Assembly: GCA_947500755.1 (NCBI GenBank)
Contig: CANMTO010000013.1
Coordinates: 1 to 55,685, forward strand
Reading direction: 5' to 3'
Source: Flavobacteriales bacterium
GTDB taxonomy: Bacteria > Bacteroidota > Bacteroidia > Flavobacteriales_D > Crocinitomicaceae
DNA length: 55,685 nt
In this document: positions 25,239 through 33,054 of the stretch, piece by piece
How positions within the stretch are numbered: the stretch's first letter is position 1
Layout: each line of letters begins with the position of its first letter
Made by a program: the position numbers and the translations under genes
Notes under the pieces: model-generated
Database searches by the model: none
What the model was told of the DNA's origin: nothing
What the model saw: the letters and a program-made list of their open reading frames with translations, nothing else

Positions 25239-25254
25239 AACTAAACTTAGTTGT
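25237..25254. repeat. Inverted repeat ACAACTAA-AC-TTAGTTGT
   Basis: Two perfect 8-bp arms with a 2-bp spacer. The left arm overlaps the GTG start codon of the SDR gene (25236-25238). In RNA it would form a hairpin that hides the start region, or in DNA serve as an operator; the sequence does not separate these. Confidence 0.55.
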
Positions 25255-25278
25255 ACGTATGCGAATTATAAAATCGAA

Positions 25279-25309
25279 TTACACAACTCAGAAATTTCTA
25301 ATTGTGTAA
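25279..25309 (-). repeat. Inverted repeat TTACACAA / TTGTGTAA
   Basis: Two perfect 8-bp arms (25279-25286 and 25302-25309) with a smaller AGAAATTTCT palindrome inside. It lies 18 bp after the stop of the secreted 442-residue protein gene, so it may serve as a weak, AT-rich terminator for that gene. It lacks a long T tract. Confidence 0.4.
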
Positions 25310-25326
25310 AACACCAAACAACCTAT

Positions 25327-26655
25327 TTACGGACACCCGTAATATTCTTCGCTGTACCAGCCTACATGCGTTTCACCATAAGTTCCACCGCCAGCATAGT
25401 CTTGTTTTAAGGTAAAAAATAACACCTTACAATACCCATGGTCCCAGCTCGGATTTTTAACATGCATCGCGCCGTATTTGTATTTATATTCAGGAATCCC
25501 AACATCATTCTTTTTGATTTGCCATACATCATGGGTCAGTCCTATTTTGTATACGGTTAAGGAAGCAGCATTTTTTAAGTAGGCCTTCATTTTTGACTCA
25601 AGTCCTGCATCCCTGAATTTGAACATATAATCCGCTGGTTTATGTTTTGGCAACGCAGTCTTCAACGTAGATTTCAAATTATCAAGGAGTAAAGTCAAGG
25701 TATCTTTAGGCATTGATGGGTTTCGTCCCGTTAGCTTAGCTAGTTCTGCATAATCGTTGAAAAAACCCTCTAAATTGGTAAAGCGTTCTTGTCTTTCCTT
25801 TGGAGAAACTGCTTGTCCAACTAAATCATTCTTCACAAACCAATCCCCACCGTTGTTAAAGCTTACGGCATCTTTTATTTCATCGGTTATCTCGGACACC
25901 ATATGCGTAATTGGAACTCCAAACTCCCCGTCGCCACTGGTAGACAATAAACAGGAAATCAAGCTGTCACGCTTCATCGCAATTTGTCCCCAAATAAAAG
26001 GATTGTCTTCATATTTACAGTAAAAATTTGGAAGACTCGAATAACGCAATTTAAATAGGCTATCGAGCGATTTCAGCTTTCTTTGATGCTCTTTCGCTTC
26101 TCTTACACTTCCTAAATAGTAAGCAGGCCAACGCTCATTCCAATTGGTTAACACCGATAAACTCGGTAAATGATTAGAAGCATAGCAATTCAAATAGTGC
26201 CTAACGTATTCTTCATAGGGTCTGCATTCATTTCTAAACTTGGTAAAATCGACATCTGGATAGACCGAGTTTGCTGCAAAATATCGAATTGCGTTCGCAT
26301 TATTTTTAAGATCCCAATCGGTAGCATTGGCATCAATAATTGCATACCCACCGTCAACCACTTGGTAAACACGCTTGCGCGACAAATACCCCCTACTGTC
26401 GATCACCACGCAAAATGCGCCCGCAGCGATATTGTTATTAACTGTTGCCGGAGCGTCTGGATTACGCTCAAAATTATAGGAATCATTATTGGAATTCGTA
26501 GTTGCATTCGTAGTTCCTTCAGTAGTTCCGTTTGATTTATTTGTATTTGATCCTTTACCCTTAAAGGTAACGTTTGATCCATTGACATTTATTTTTATTT
26601 GCGCAGTGAACGTCAATGAAAAACTAACTGCACACAAAAAGACAACATATTTCAC
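25327..26655 (-). CDS. Secreted protein of unknown function with a Ser/Asn/Thr-rich linker
   Basis: A 442-residue exported protein with a signal peptide (residues 1-18). Residues about 25-75 are a low-complexity Asn/Thr/Ser/Gly linker. The main body is a well-folded globular region with many aromatic residues (RNECRPYEEYVRHYLNCYAS, NWNERWPAYYLGSVREAKEHQRKLKSL, WGQIAMKRDSLISCLLSTSGDGEFG) and several cysteines. The C-terminal end contains YGETHVGWYSEEYYGCP. It carries no T9SS domain and no lipobox. I do not recognise the family. Its isolation between an SDR and the tRNA region gives no functional hint. Confidence 0.75.
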   Translation of the reverse strand: MKYVVFLCAVSFSLTFTAQIKINVNGSNVTFKGKGSNTNKSNGTTEGTTNATTNSNNDSYNFERNPDAPATVNNNIAAGAFCVVIDSRGYLSRKRVYQVVDGGYAIIDANATDWDLKNNANAIRYFAANSVYPDVDFTKFRNECRPYEEYVRHYLNCYASNHLPSLSVLTNWNERWPAYYLGSVREAKEHQRKLKSLDSLFKLRYSSLPNFYCKYEDNPFIWGQIAMKRDSLISCLLSTSGDGEFGVPITHMVSEITDEIKDAVSFNNGGDWFVKNDLVGQAVSPKERQERFTNLEGFFNDYAELAKLTGRNPSMPKDTLTLLLDNLKSTLKTALPKHKPADYMFKFRDAGLESKMKAYLKNAASLTVYKIGLTHDVWQIKKNDVGIPEYKYKYGAMHVKNPSWDHGYCKVLFFTLKQDYAGGGTYGETHVGWYSEEYYGCP

Positions 26656-26791
26656 AGTAGTAAGATTTGAGATAAAAATAATAAAATTTTAAAGAAATCA
26701 AAAACTTACAACTTACTTTTTAAATGCACATATATTATGTGGGAATCGGGGACTATTATTCAAGACCTTTTAATGAATATTTAATGCCTTA

Positions 26792-26822
26792 TTTGTACAT
26801 TAACAAAAAAAAACTACTTTTG
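26792..26822 (+). promoter_or_regulatory. Bacteroidota-type promoter for tRNA-Ser
   Basis: TTTG at 26792-26795 and TACTTTTG at 26815-26822 are separated by exactly 19 bp. The tRNA begins 4 bp after the -7 element, so transcription would start near its 5' end. Apart from the promoter, the 171 bp between the preceding gene and the tRNA (26656-26826) shows nothing else I can support. Confidence 0.85.
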
Positions 26823-26826
26823 TCGC

Positions 26827-26914
26827 GGAGAATTGGCAGAGTGGTCGATTGCGGCAGTCTTGAAAACTGTTGTACCGCAAGGTACCGTAGGTTCGAATCC
26901 TACATTCTCCGCCA
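26827..26914 (+). tRNA. tRNA-Ser (anticodon UGA)
   Basis: An 88-nt class II tRNA. The acceptor stem pairs GGAGAAT (26827-26833) with ATTCTCC (26904-26910), the discriminator base is G and the CCA end is encoded. The anticodon loop CTTGAAA carries TGA, a long variable arm follows (GTACCGCAAGGTAC), and the T arm is GTAGG-TTCGAAT-CCTAC. The long variable arm and the anticodon both identify it as serine. It is preceded by a consensus promoter and followed by a terminator. Confidence 0.97.
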
Positions 26915-26920
26915 AAACAT

Positions 26921-26950
26921 AAAAAAGCTAGCCGAAAGGCTGGCTTTTTT
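26921..26950 (+). terminator. Rho-independent terminator after tRNA-Ser
   Basis: GCTAGCC (26927-26933) pairs with GGCTGGC (26938-26944) around a GAAA tetraloop. A-tract and T-tract flanks extend the stem, and six T follow. It begins 6 bp after the CCA end. Confidence 0.9.
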
Positions 26951-27397
26951 GCTTTTAGCACGTTGGTAAAGCTCGCTTTGACAACGGAAAAAAAGCAAAA
27001 AAGAAAGATTGCGACTCAGGAGCAAGCTAGCTTTTCAATGTTTTGAAGCATACCCCCTTAAGGGCTCATGCGCCTTTGGCGCATAATCCCAATAACCAAC
27101 AAATTTATAGCATACTTTTAGCACGTTGGTAAAGCTCGCTTTGACAACGGAAAAAAAGCAAAAAAGAAAGGTTGCGACTTAGGAGCAAGCTGGCTTTTTA
27201 ATGTTTTGAAGCATACCCCCACAAGGGCTCATGCGCCTTGGCGCATAATCCCAATAACCAACAAATTTATAGCATGCTTTTAGCACGTTGGTAAAGCTCG
27301 CTTTGACAACGGAAAAAAAGCAAAAAAGAAAGATTGCGACATAGGAGCAAGCTAGCTTTTCAATGTTTTGAAGCATACCTCCTTAAGGGCTCATGCG
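26951..27397. repeat. Tandem repeat, 162-163 bp unit, 2.7 copies
   Basis: Three copies start at 26951, 27114 and 27276, giving periods of 163 and 162 bp. The third is cut short at 27397. Copies differ by only a few substitutions and small indels. Each begins with [G/A]CTTTTAGCACGTTGGTAAAG. The two full copies contain a short palindrome, TGCGCC-TTT-GGCGCA at 27069-27083 and the shorter TGCGCC-TT-GGCGCA in copy 2. Copy 1 has CCCTTAAGGG before it, whereas copy 2 reads CCCCACAAGGG there. The unit also contains a motif related to the terminator arm (CAAGCTAGCTTTT). No good coding frame, spacers or transposase are seen; the short minus-strand frames inside are probably incidental. It starts directly at the tRNA-Ser terminator and ends shortly before rarA. 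Confidence 0.92.
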
Positions 27398-27422
27398 TTC
27401 AACGTCGCTTCGCTATGTTGAA
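27398..27422. other. Imperfect hairpin at the end of the tandem repeat
   Basis: TTCAAC and GTTGAA enclose an imperfect inner stem (GTCGC-TTC-GCTAT). It starts exactly where the third repeat copy diverges from the others, and it lies 55 bp before rarA. It may mark a repeat boundary or be a weak terminator. Confidence 0.4.
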
Positions 27423-27442
27423 TTAAACCTTGGGGTATAGTC

Positions 27443-27473
27443 TTGTTCGTCTCTATGCGATTTTGTACCTTTA
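27443..27473 (+). promoter_or_regulatory. Probable promoter for rarA
   Basis: TTG at 27443-27445 is followed after 20 bp by TACCTTTA (27466-27473), one base off the TAnnTTTG consensus. The rarA ATG is 5 nt downstream of the element at 27478, so the transcript would have almost no leader. Confidence 0.45.
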
Positions 27474-27477
27474 ACCC

Positions 27478-28761
27478 ATGAATACGCCCCTCGCAGAACG
27501 CATGCGCCCGCTCCAACTCGATGATTATATCGGGCAAGTTCATTTGCTGGGTCCAGATGCACCTTTGCGTAAATCGATCGATGCTGGCGTGCTTCCATCC
27601 ATGATTTTTTGGGGACCGCCAGGTGTTGGTAAAACGACCCTTGCGAATTTAATTGCTACCCACTTAAAAAGACCATTTTATAAACTTTCTGCGATTTCTT
27701 CAGGCGTTAAAGAAGTCCGTGAAGTAATTCAGCAAGCGGAAAAAGGAGGAATGTTTCAACAAGGGGGTGCGGTGTTATTTATTGATGAAATTCATCGCTT
27801 TTCAAAAGCACAGCAAGATTCCTTGCTCGGAGCAGTTGAAAAAGGAACGGTTACCTTGATGGGGGCCACCACAGAAAATCCATCGTTTGAAGTGATTGCC
27901 GCCCTACTTTCCCGCTGTCAGGTATATACCTTACAAAGTCACAACAAAGTAGATTTGGAATTGCTCTTAACTCGAGCCTTAAGCAAAGATTCTTGGTTGA
28001 AGTCCAGGGATATAACGCTACAAGAAACTGAAGCCTTACTGGCTATTTCTGGGGGTGATGCACGAAAATTACTTAATGTATTTGAGCTTTTAGTCGGAAG
28101 TGCGCCTGCTAATCAACCCTTAATCATCACGAATGAGTACGTGTTTGCCAATGCGCAACAAAGCCTGTCAAGGTATGATAAAGACGGCGAACAGCATTAC
28201 GATATTATTTCTGCGTTTATTAAATCGGTTCGCGGCAGTGACCCCAACGCTGCAGTGTATTGGTTAGCGCGAATGATTGCGGGTGGAGAGGACCCCAAAT
28301 TCATTGCTCGTCGCCTCTTAATTATCGCTTCCGAAGATATTGGATTGGCTAATCCAAATGCCTTATTAATCGCAAACACCACCTTTGACAGCGTATCAAA
28401 ATTAGGCTGGCCCGAATCACGCATCGTACTCTCCCAGTGTACGATTTATCTAGCCTCCTCGCCCAAAGGAAACGCCGCCTATCAAGCCATTAATCGAGCA
28501 CAAGAACTGGTATCAAAAACCGGAGATTTACCGGTGCCTCTTCCCCTACGCAATTCCCCCACAGCATTGATGGAAGAATTAGGATATGGCGAAGGCTATT
28601 TATATGCCCACGATTTCCCAGGGAATTTTGTAGTCCAAGAATTTCTACCTGATGCTATCGCGGGAAGTAATTTCTTTAAAGCGGGAAGCAGCGCAAAAGA
28701 ACAAGAAATCGCGAAGCAACTCTACCAATTATGGAACGATAAATACGGTACGAATGAATAG
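27478..28761 (+). CDS. rarA: Replication-associated recombination protein A (AAA+ ATPase)
   Basis: A 427-residue AAA+ ATPase related to clamp-loader subunits. It has LAERMRPLQLDDYIGQVHLLG (residues 5-25), Walker A GPPGVGKTT (46-54), Walker B VLFIDEIHRF (about 98-107) and sensor 1 GATTENPSF. The C-terminal half carries the MgsA/RarA-specific tetramerisation region (SAFIKSVRGSDPNAAVYWLARMIAGGEDPKFIARRL). It acts at stalled replication forks. The stop overlaps the start of the lipid acyltransferase gene by 8 bp. Confidence 0.95.
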   Translation: MNTPLAERMRPLQLDDYIGQVHLLGPDAPLRKSIDAGVLPSMIFWGPPGVGKTTLANLIATHLKRPFYKLSAISSGVKEVREVIQQAEKGGMFQQGGAVLFIDEIHRFSKAQQDSLLGAVEKGTVTLMGATTENPSFEVIAALLSRCQVYTLQSHNKVDLELLLTRALSKDSWLKSRDITLQETEALLAISGGDARKLLNVFELLVGSAPANQPLIITNEYVFANAQQSLSRYDKDGEQHYDIISAFIKSVRGSDPNAAVYWLARMIAGGEDPKFIARRLLIIASEDIGLANPNALLIANTTFDSVSKLGWPESRIVLSQCTIYLASSPKGNAAYQAINRAQELVSKTGDLPVPLPLRNSPTALMEELGYGEGYLYAHDFPGNFVVQEFLPDAIAGSNFFKAGSSAKEQEIAKQLYQLWNDKYGTNE

Positions 28762-29671
28762 GCTATTCTACTCCCTCATCGTATTTCCTTTTTCTTTATT
28801 ACCCCTTAAGTGTTTGATGGTGCTGCGACCACTCTTATATGTAGTATTATATCAAGTAGTTGACTATCGAAAAAAGGTTGTGCTTTTGAATCTTACCCGT
28901 AGTTTCCCGAGTGACACCCCAGCTCAAATCAAAGAAAAAGCTAAGGCCTTTTATTGGCATCTAAGCACGGTATTTATTGAGGCCGTTAAAAACCTGAGTT
29001 TTTCGGCTGATGCCTTAAGGTCAAGAATTACCTACACGAATCCAGCATTAATTACTGAATTGCACGCAAAGGGAAGAAATATTCTTTTGGTAGGCGGGCA
29101 TTACGGAAATTGGGAATGGCTCATCACTTCCTTAGGAATTCATTTTCCGTCGAATGTATTTGGTCTTGGCATGCCCCTTTCGGCTTCGTTCTGGCAACAA
29201 AAACTCACCGAACGACGTGAACGGTTTGGCTTGAAAGTAATCCACAGTAAAAACTACAGGGAGCATATACTCAAGGAAAAAAATCAGCCCTTTATTTTGT
29301 TAATGTTAGCCGATCAGAGTCCGGGCGACTCTAACAAAAGCTATTGGATGGAATTTCTAAATCAACCAACCGCCATACCTTTTGGCACCGAAGCGCTAGC
29401 GAATGAAACCGATGCCGCAGTCGTCTTTATAAATCTGTCGATAACTAGTCCCGGTTTTTATTCCTTGACCTTTGAACTCTTAACTGAAACCCCAAAATCA
29501 CTTACCTTTGGGAAACTTACGGAATCTTACGCCAAACGCTTAGAAAACTGCATTTATTCCAATCCATCCCTATGGATGTGGTCGCACAAGCGATGGAAAC
29601 GAGAACTTCCGGAAGATTTAAACGCATTAAGAACCTTACAAGAAAACCGATTTAATCAACGATACCGATGA
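28754..29671 (+). CDS. LpxL/HtrB-family lipid acyltransferase
   Basis: A 305-residue membrane-bound acyltransferase that adds a secondary acyl chain to lipid A or a related lipid. An N-terminal hydrophobic segment (LFYSLIVFPFSLLPLKCLMVL) is followed by the catalytic motif GHYGNWEW, where His116 and Glu121 form the H-x4-E pair, and by ADQSPGD (about 190-196). I chose the ATG at 28754; it overlaps rarA by 8 bp. A longer frame from 28652 lies inside rarA and does not add plausible sequence. The next gene starts in its last codon (ATGA). Confidence 0.9.
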   Translation: MNRLFYSLIVFPFSLLPLKCLMVLRPLLYVVLYQVVDYRKKVVLLNLTRSFPSDTPAQIKEKAKAFYWHLSTVFIEAVKNLSFSADALRSRITYTNPALITELHAKGRNILLVGGHYGNWEWLITSLGIHFPSNVFGLGMPLSASFWQQKLTERRERFGLKVIHSKNYREHILKEKNQPFILLMLADQSPGDSNKSYWMEFLNQPTAIPFGTEALANETDAAVVFINLSITSPGFYSLTFELLTETPKSLTFGKLTESYAKRLENCIYSNPSLWMWSHKRWKRELPEDLNALRTLQENRFNQRYR

Positions 29672-32600
29672 AACATCTCGTATTCACCACCCTAATGTTA
29701 TGCAGCTTCACATGGAGCATGGCCCAACTCATGAAGAAACCATCCGCTGCGGAAATTTCAACCTTACCACAATGGGCTCAACTCATGTATGGCGACAATC
29801 CAAACATGCTAGAAATAAGCACAGCGTACAATGCGTATTACCGAGCGCATCCCTTTGAAAAAAGCTACCATACCCAATACTACAAACGTTGGGTGCGCAC
29901 CTACTCTACCCAACTGAATGATGCGGGCTATATTGTTGCACAAGCAGTTAATTCCAATCCAAAACCGAGCATAATTAAATCTTCATCGTGGTCTGTGGTT
30001 GGACCCATCACTACCTATTCACAAGGCGGAGGACAAGGGGGTGACCAAGCAAATATTTACAGCTTAGATCAATGTGCTGGCTCAACGAATACGGTGATTT
30101 GCGGTACCGAACCTGGAGAGGTCTTTAAAAGTATAGATGGCGGACAAAACTGGACCTGTATCTCCATGGGATTAGATTTCACTAGCGGTGTAAGCGCCGT
30201 GGAAGTAAGTCCTACCAATCCCCTGCTCTTTTTTGCCGGAGGAAATAATGGCGTTTATCGAAGCTTGAATGGTGGATCCACATGGACCAATGTATTGCCT
30301 AATTCTGGGTTTGGCGTAAATGAAATTCTAATCGTTCCGGGAAATGAGAACATCGTAGTGGTGGCTTCCGATAAAGGATTGCATCGATCTACGGATGGCG
30401 GAACAACTTGGACCCAATTATGGGGTGATGCTTGTTACGACATTAAACCGAATGTAGTCAACGCACAGGAACAATACCTGGTAAAACACGACCCCAACTT
30501 GAATATTTGTGGATTTTTAAAATCTACCGATTTTGGCGCTTCATGGACCACGCAAAGCAATGGTTGGTATAGTTCAGTAGATCCTGCGCGCAACGATGGA
30601 GGTGCCCGAATTGCCCTTACTCCTGCGAATCCAAATCGAATCTATGTGTATTTGATTGGAGAAGCAAAGGCTAATGACTATGGATTTATCAGCATCTATA
30701 AAAGCGATAATGCGGGAAGTTCTTGGGTAAATGCCTACGGACAAGATGGTGGACCCTATTCAGCAGCACATCCCAATTTAGCGATTGGTTGGGCCACCTG
30801 GTTATATCATCAAGGATTTTACAACTGTGCCATACTTGCCAATCCAAACAACGCAGACGAGATTTTGGTTGGTGGACTCAACTTATACCGATCCACAGAC
30901 GGTGGCGCAAGTTACACGAGTGTCTCTGGATATGTTGGCGGTCCACTTTCACTTCATGTAGACAATCAAGATTTTCGTCAGGTGAATGGAAACACGTGGA
31001 TTACCACCGATGGTGGAATCTATAAATCCACCGATTTTTTAACAACCCAACCCGATTTCAAGATGTCGGGAGTTCGCGCGTCTGATTTTTGGGGATTTGG
31101 TGCCGGATGGAATGAAGATGTATTGGTTGGTGGCTTGTACCACAATGGAAATCAAGGGTACCATGAAAACTATGGCGCCGGAAATTTCTTGAATTTAGGA
31201 GGGGGTGAAGCCCCTACGGGATATGTTAATCCCGGAAGAAACAGAATTACCTATTATTCGGATATTGGTGGAAAAACACTACCAACAAGCTTAGCTAATC
31301 CAATCACTGGGGCTCCGTTTGGGATGGCTCCTAATGAAAGTTACTGGGCAGCGGAGTCGAGCGAATTTGAATTTCAACCCAATTGCTACAGCATCGGGTA
31401 CCTTGGAAAAGACAATTCACTCTGGAAAACAACGGATGGAGGGGTTTCATTTAATTTGGTGTATTCCTTTGGAACCGCCGCTGGAGATCAAGTGAAGTAT
31501 ATAGAGATCGGAAGTGAAAATCCGAACATCATTTACCTGAATCAGCAACCTGCCTCTGGGAACCTTGGTAAGTTATGGAAAACTACGGATGGCGGAATCA
31601 CTTGGAATCAACTAACAATTCCCGCAGGAAATAGCCGACGGATGCTGCTCACCTTAGACCCAGCCAATGATAATCACGTATTCATTGCCTATCCAAGTGG
31701 GTCGAATGGAAACAAAACCTTTGAAAGTACAAATGGCGGAAATTCGTTTACAAACATTACGACCAATGTACTCAACAACGAAAGCGTGCAGAGTATTCTA
31801 ACCATCGGAGGCACCAATAGCGGCGTATATTGTGCCACCAATAATGCGATATATTACAGAAATGCGACTACCTCATGGTTGTTGGACAATGCAGGGCTCC
31901 CTACGCAAATTAATGGGAACATCTTACGTCCGTTCTATCGAGATGGTAAAATCCGCATGGCTTCGTATGGTAAGGGTATTTGGGAAAGCGCCCTGAACGA
32001 GGCGCCAAACGCCCCAATTTGTCGAATTATGGTAGATAAACTTTCACAAACCGTAATTTGTGCGAGTGATTCATTTTATTTCGAAGATCATTCCGTGTTA
32101 AACCACCAAAACGCCACATGGAACTGGAGTTTCCCTACCGGATCTCCAAGCACTTCTGCCTTAAGAAATCCAGCCGTTTTATTTGGCGTTGGGACACATC
32201 AAGCCATATTAACCATAACGGATGGAAACGGTCAAACCGACAGTGATACGCTTTCTGTAACGGTTACCCAGTACACCTTACCAGGAATCATTCAGGAGGG
32301 ATTTGAAGGAAATTTCTTACCCAATGGATGGAGTATTGATAACGAAGACAACGGTGGAACGTGGGGTAACTCTACCACGATTGGCGGATATTCAAACTCG
32401 TCGAAATCCGCTAAATTCGATAATTATAACATTGATTCTCAAGAGAGTTTAGACGATTTAATCTTCAATATTGATGGGGCTCAATTAGTTAATCAACCCT
32501 TATTAACCTTTGATGTGGCCTATTGTCGTTGGGGTGCGGGATATTCTGACTCGTTATATGTTGGGGTTTCAACGGATTGTGGTGCAAGCTATCAATACGC

Positions 32601-33054
32601 GTATTACCGGGGAGGAGAAAATCTTGCTACGGCACCTGATAATCAATCTGAATTTGTGCCAACCTCTACACAATGGAGAACGGATACGGTGAATTTAGCT
32701 ACTTGGGCAGGACAAAACAATGTACAAGTTGCGTTTAGGAATAAAGGTGACTGGGGTAATATCATATACTTAGACAACATTAATTTAGGCAGTTCTGTTG
32801 GGATAAATGAGGTACAAAACACACAAGCTCCTAGCGTATACCCCAATCCGCTCCGAGCCGGTGGAACCATTAACATCAAGAATTTACCAAAATCTAGCTT
32901 AAGCTTATTTGATGGGAAAGGTAAACGGGTATGGGAGGCGAAGGCTGAGCATGAATTTCAAGGAAACCTTCCTTCTACCCTTTCGGCGGGATGGTATTTA
33001 TTGCACATCGAAGGAGAAAAAACAATTTGGAACTATAAGGTGATTGTGGAATAA
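29668..33054 (+). CDS. Giant secreted BNR-repeat protein with T9SS sorting domain
   Basis: A 1128-residue exported protein with a signal peptide (residues 1-19). At least nine Asp-box/BNR-like motifs are visible, such as SIDGGQNWT, SLNGGSTWT, STDGGTTWT, STDGGASYT, TTDGGVSFN and TTDGGITWN. They fit beta-propeller domains of the sialidase/VPS10 type. Around residues 790-870 there is a PKD-like domain with the WNWSFPTGSPS core, followed by a jelly-roll-like stretch. The C-terminal about 70 residues are a T9SS type A domain (VYPNPLRAGGTINIKN onwards). Catalytic sialidase residues cannot be assigned, so this is probably a binding or structural surface protein. It overlaps the LpxL-type gene by 4 bp and stops 1 bp before the convergent glycosylphosphotransferase gene. 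Confidence 0.88.
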   Translation: MKHLVFTTLMLCSFTWSMAQLMKKPSAAEISTLPQWAQLMYGDNPNMLEISTAYNAYYRAHPFEKSYHTQYYKRWVRTYSTQLNDAGYIVAQAVNSNPKPSIIKSSSWSVVGPITTYSQGGGQGGDQANIYSLDQCAGSTNTVICGTEPGEVFKSIDGGQNWTCISMGLDFTSGVSAVEVSPTNPLLFFAGGNNGVYRSLNGGSTWTNVLPNSGFGVNEILIVPGNENIVVVASDKGLHRSTDGGTTWTQLWGDACYDIKPNVVNAQEQYLVKHDPNLNICGFLKSTDFGASWTTQSNGWYSSVDPARNDGGARIALTPANPNRIYVYLIGEAKANDYGFISIYKSDNAGSSWVNAYGQDGGPYSAAHPNLAIGWATWLYHQGFYNCAILANPNNADEILVGGLNLYRSTDGGASYTSVSGYVGGPLSLHVDNQDFRQVNGNTWITTDGGIYKSTDFLTTQPDFKMSGVRASDFWGFGAGWNEDVLVGGLYHNGNQGYHENYGAGNFLNLGGGEAPTGYVNPGRNRITYYSDIGGKTLPTSLANPITGAPFGMAPNESYWAAESSEFEFQPNCYSIGYLGKDNSLWKTTDGGVSFNLVYSFGTAAGDQVKYIEIGSENPNIIYLNQQPASGNLGKLWKTTDGGITWNQLTIPAGNSRRMLLTLDPANDNHVFIAYPSGSNGNKTFESTNGGNSFTNITTNVLNNESVQSILTIGGTNSGVYCATNNAIYYRNATTSWLLDNAGLPTQINGNILRPFYRDGKIRMASYGKGIWESALNEAPNAPICRIMVDKLSQTVICASDSFYFEDHSVLNHQNATWNWSFPTGSPSTSALRNPAVLFGVGTHQAILTITDGNGQTDSDTLSVTVTQYTLPGIIQEGFEGNFLPNGWSIDNEDNGGTWGNSTTIGGYSNSSKSAKFDNYNIDSQESLDDLIFNIDGAQLVNQPLLTFDVAYCRWGAGYSDSLYVGVSTDCGASYQYAYYRGGENLATAPDNQSEFVPTSTQWRTDTVNLATWAGQNNVQVAFRNKGDWGNIIYLDNINLGSSVGINEVQNTQAPSVYPNPLRAGGTINIKNLPKSSLSLFDGKGKRVWEAKAEHEFQGNLPSTLSAGWYLLHIEGEKTIWNYKVIVE

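Noticed and set aside
26170-26535. A 121-residue plus-strand frame
   Set aside because: It is antisense to the secreted 442-residue protein, whose signal peptide and composition are convincing.
26724-26969. An 81-residue plus-strand protein across the tRNA region
   Set aside because: It runs through the tRNA-Ser gene and its terminator, so it is incidental.
27179-27376. A 65-residue protein encoded on the minus strand of the repeat
   Set aside because: The frame only spans two copies of the repeat, so it repeats itself (LQNI..PACS), and it has no promoter or signal beyond the DNA repeat.
26951-27397. CRISPR array
   Set aside because: The repeats are 162-163 bp, contiguous and without unique spacers, and no cas gene is present.
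26951-27422. Insertion sequence or mobile element remnant
   Set aside because: No transposase or integrase frame, no flanking target duplication and no terminal inverted repeats were seen.
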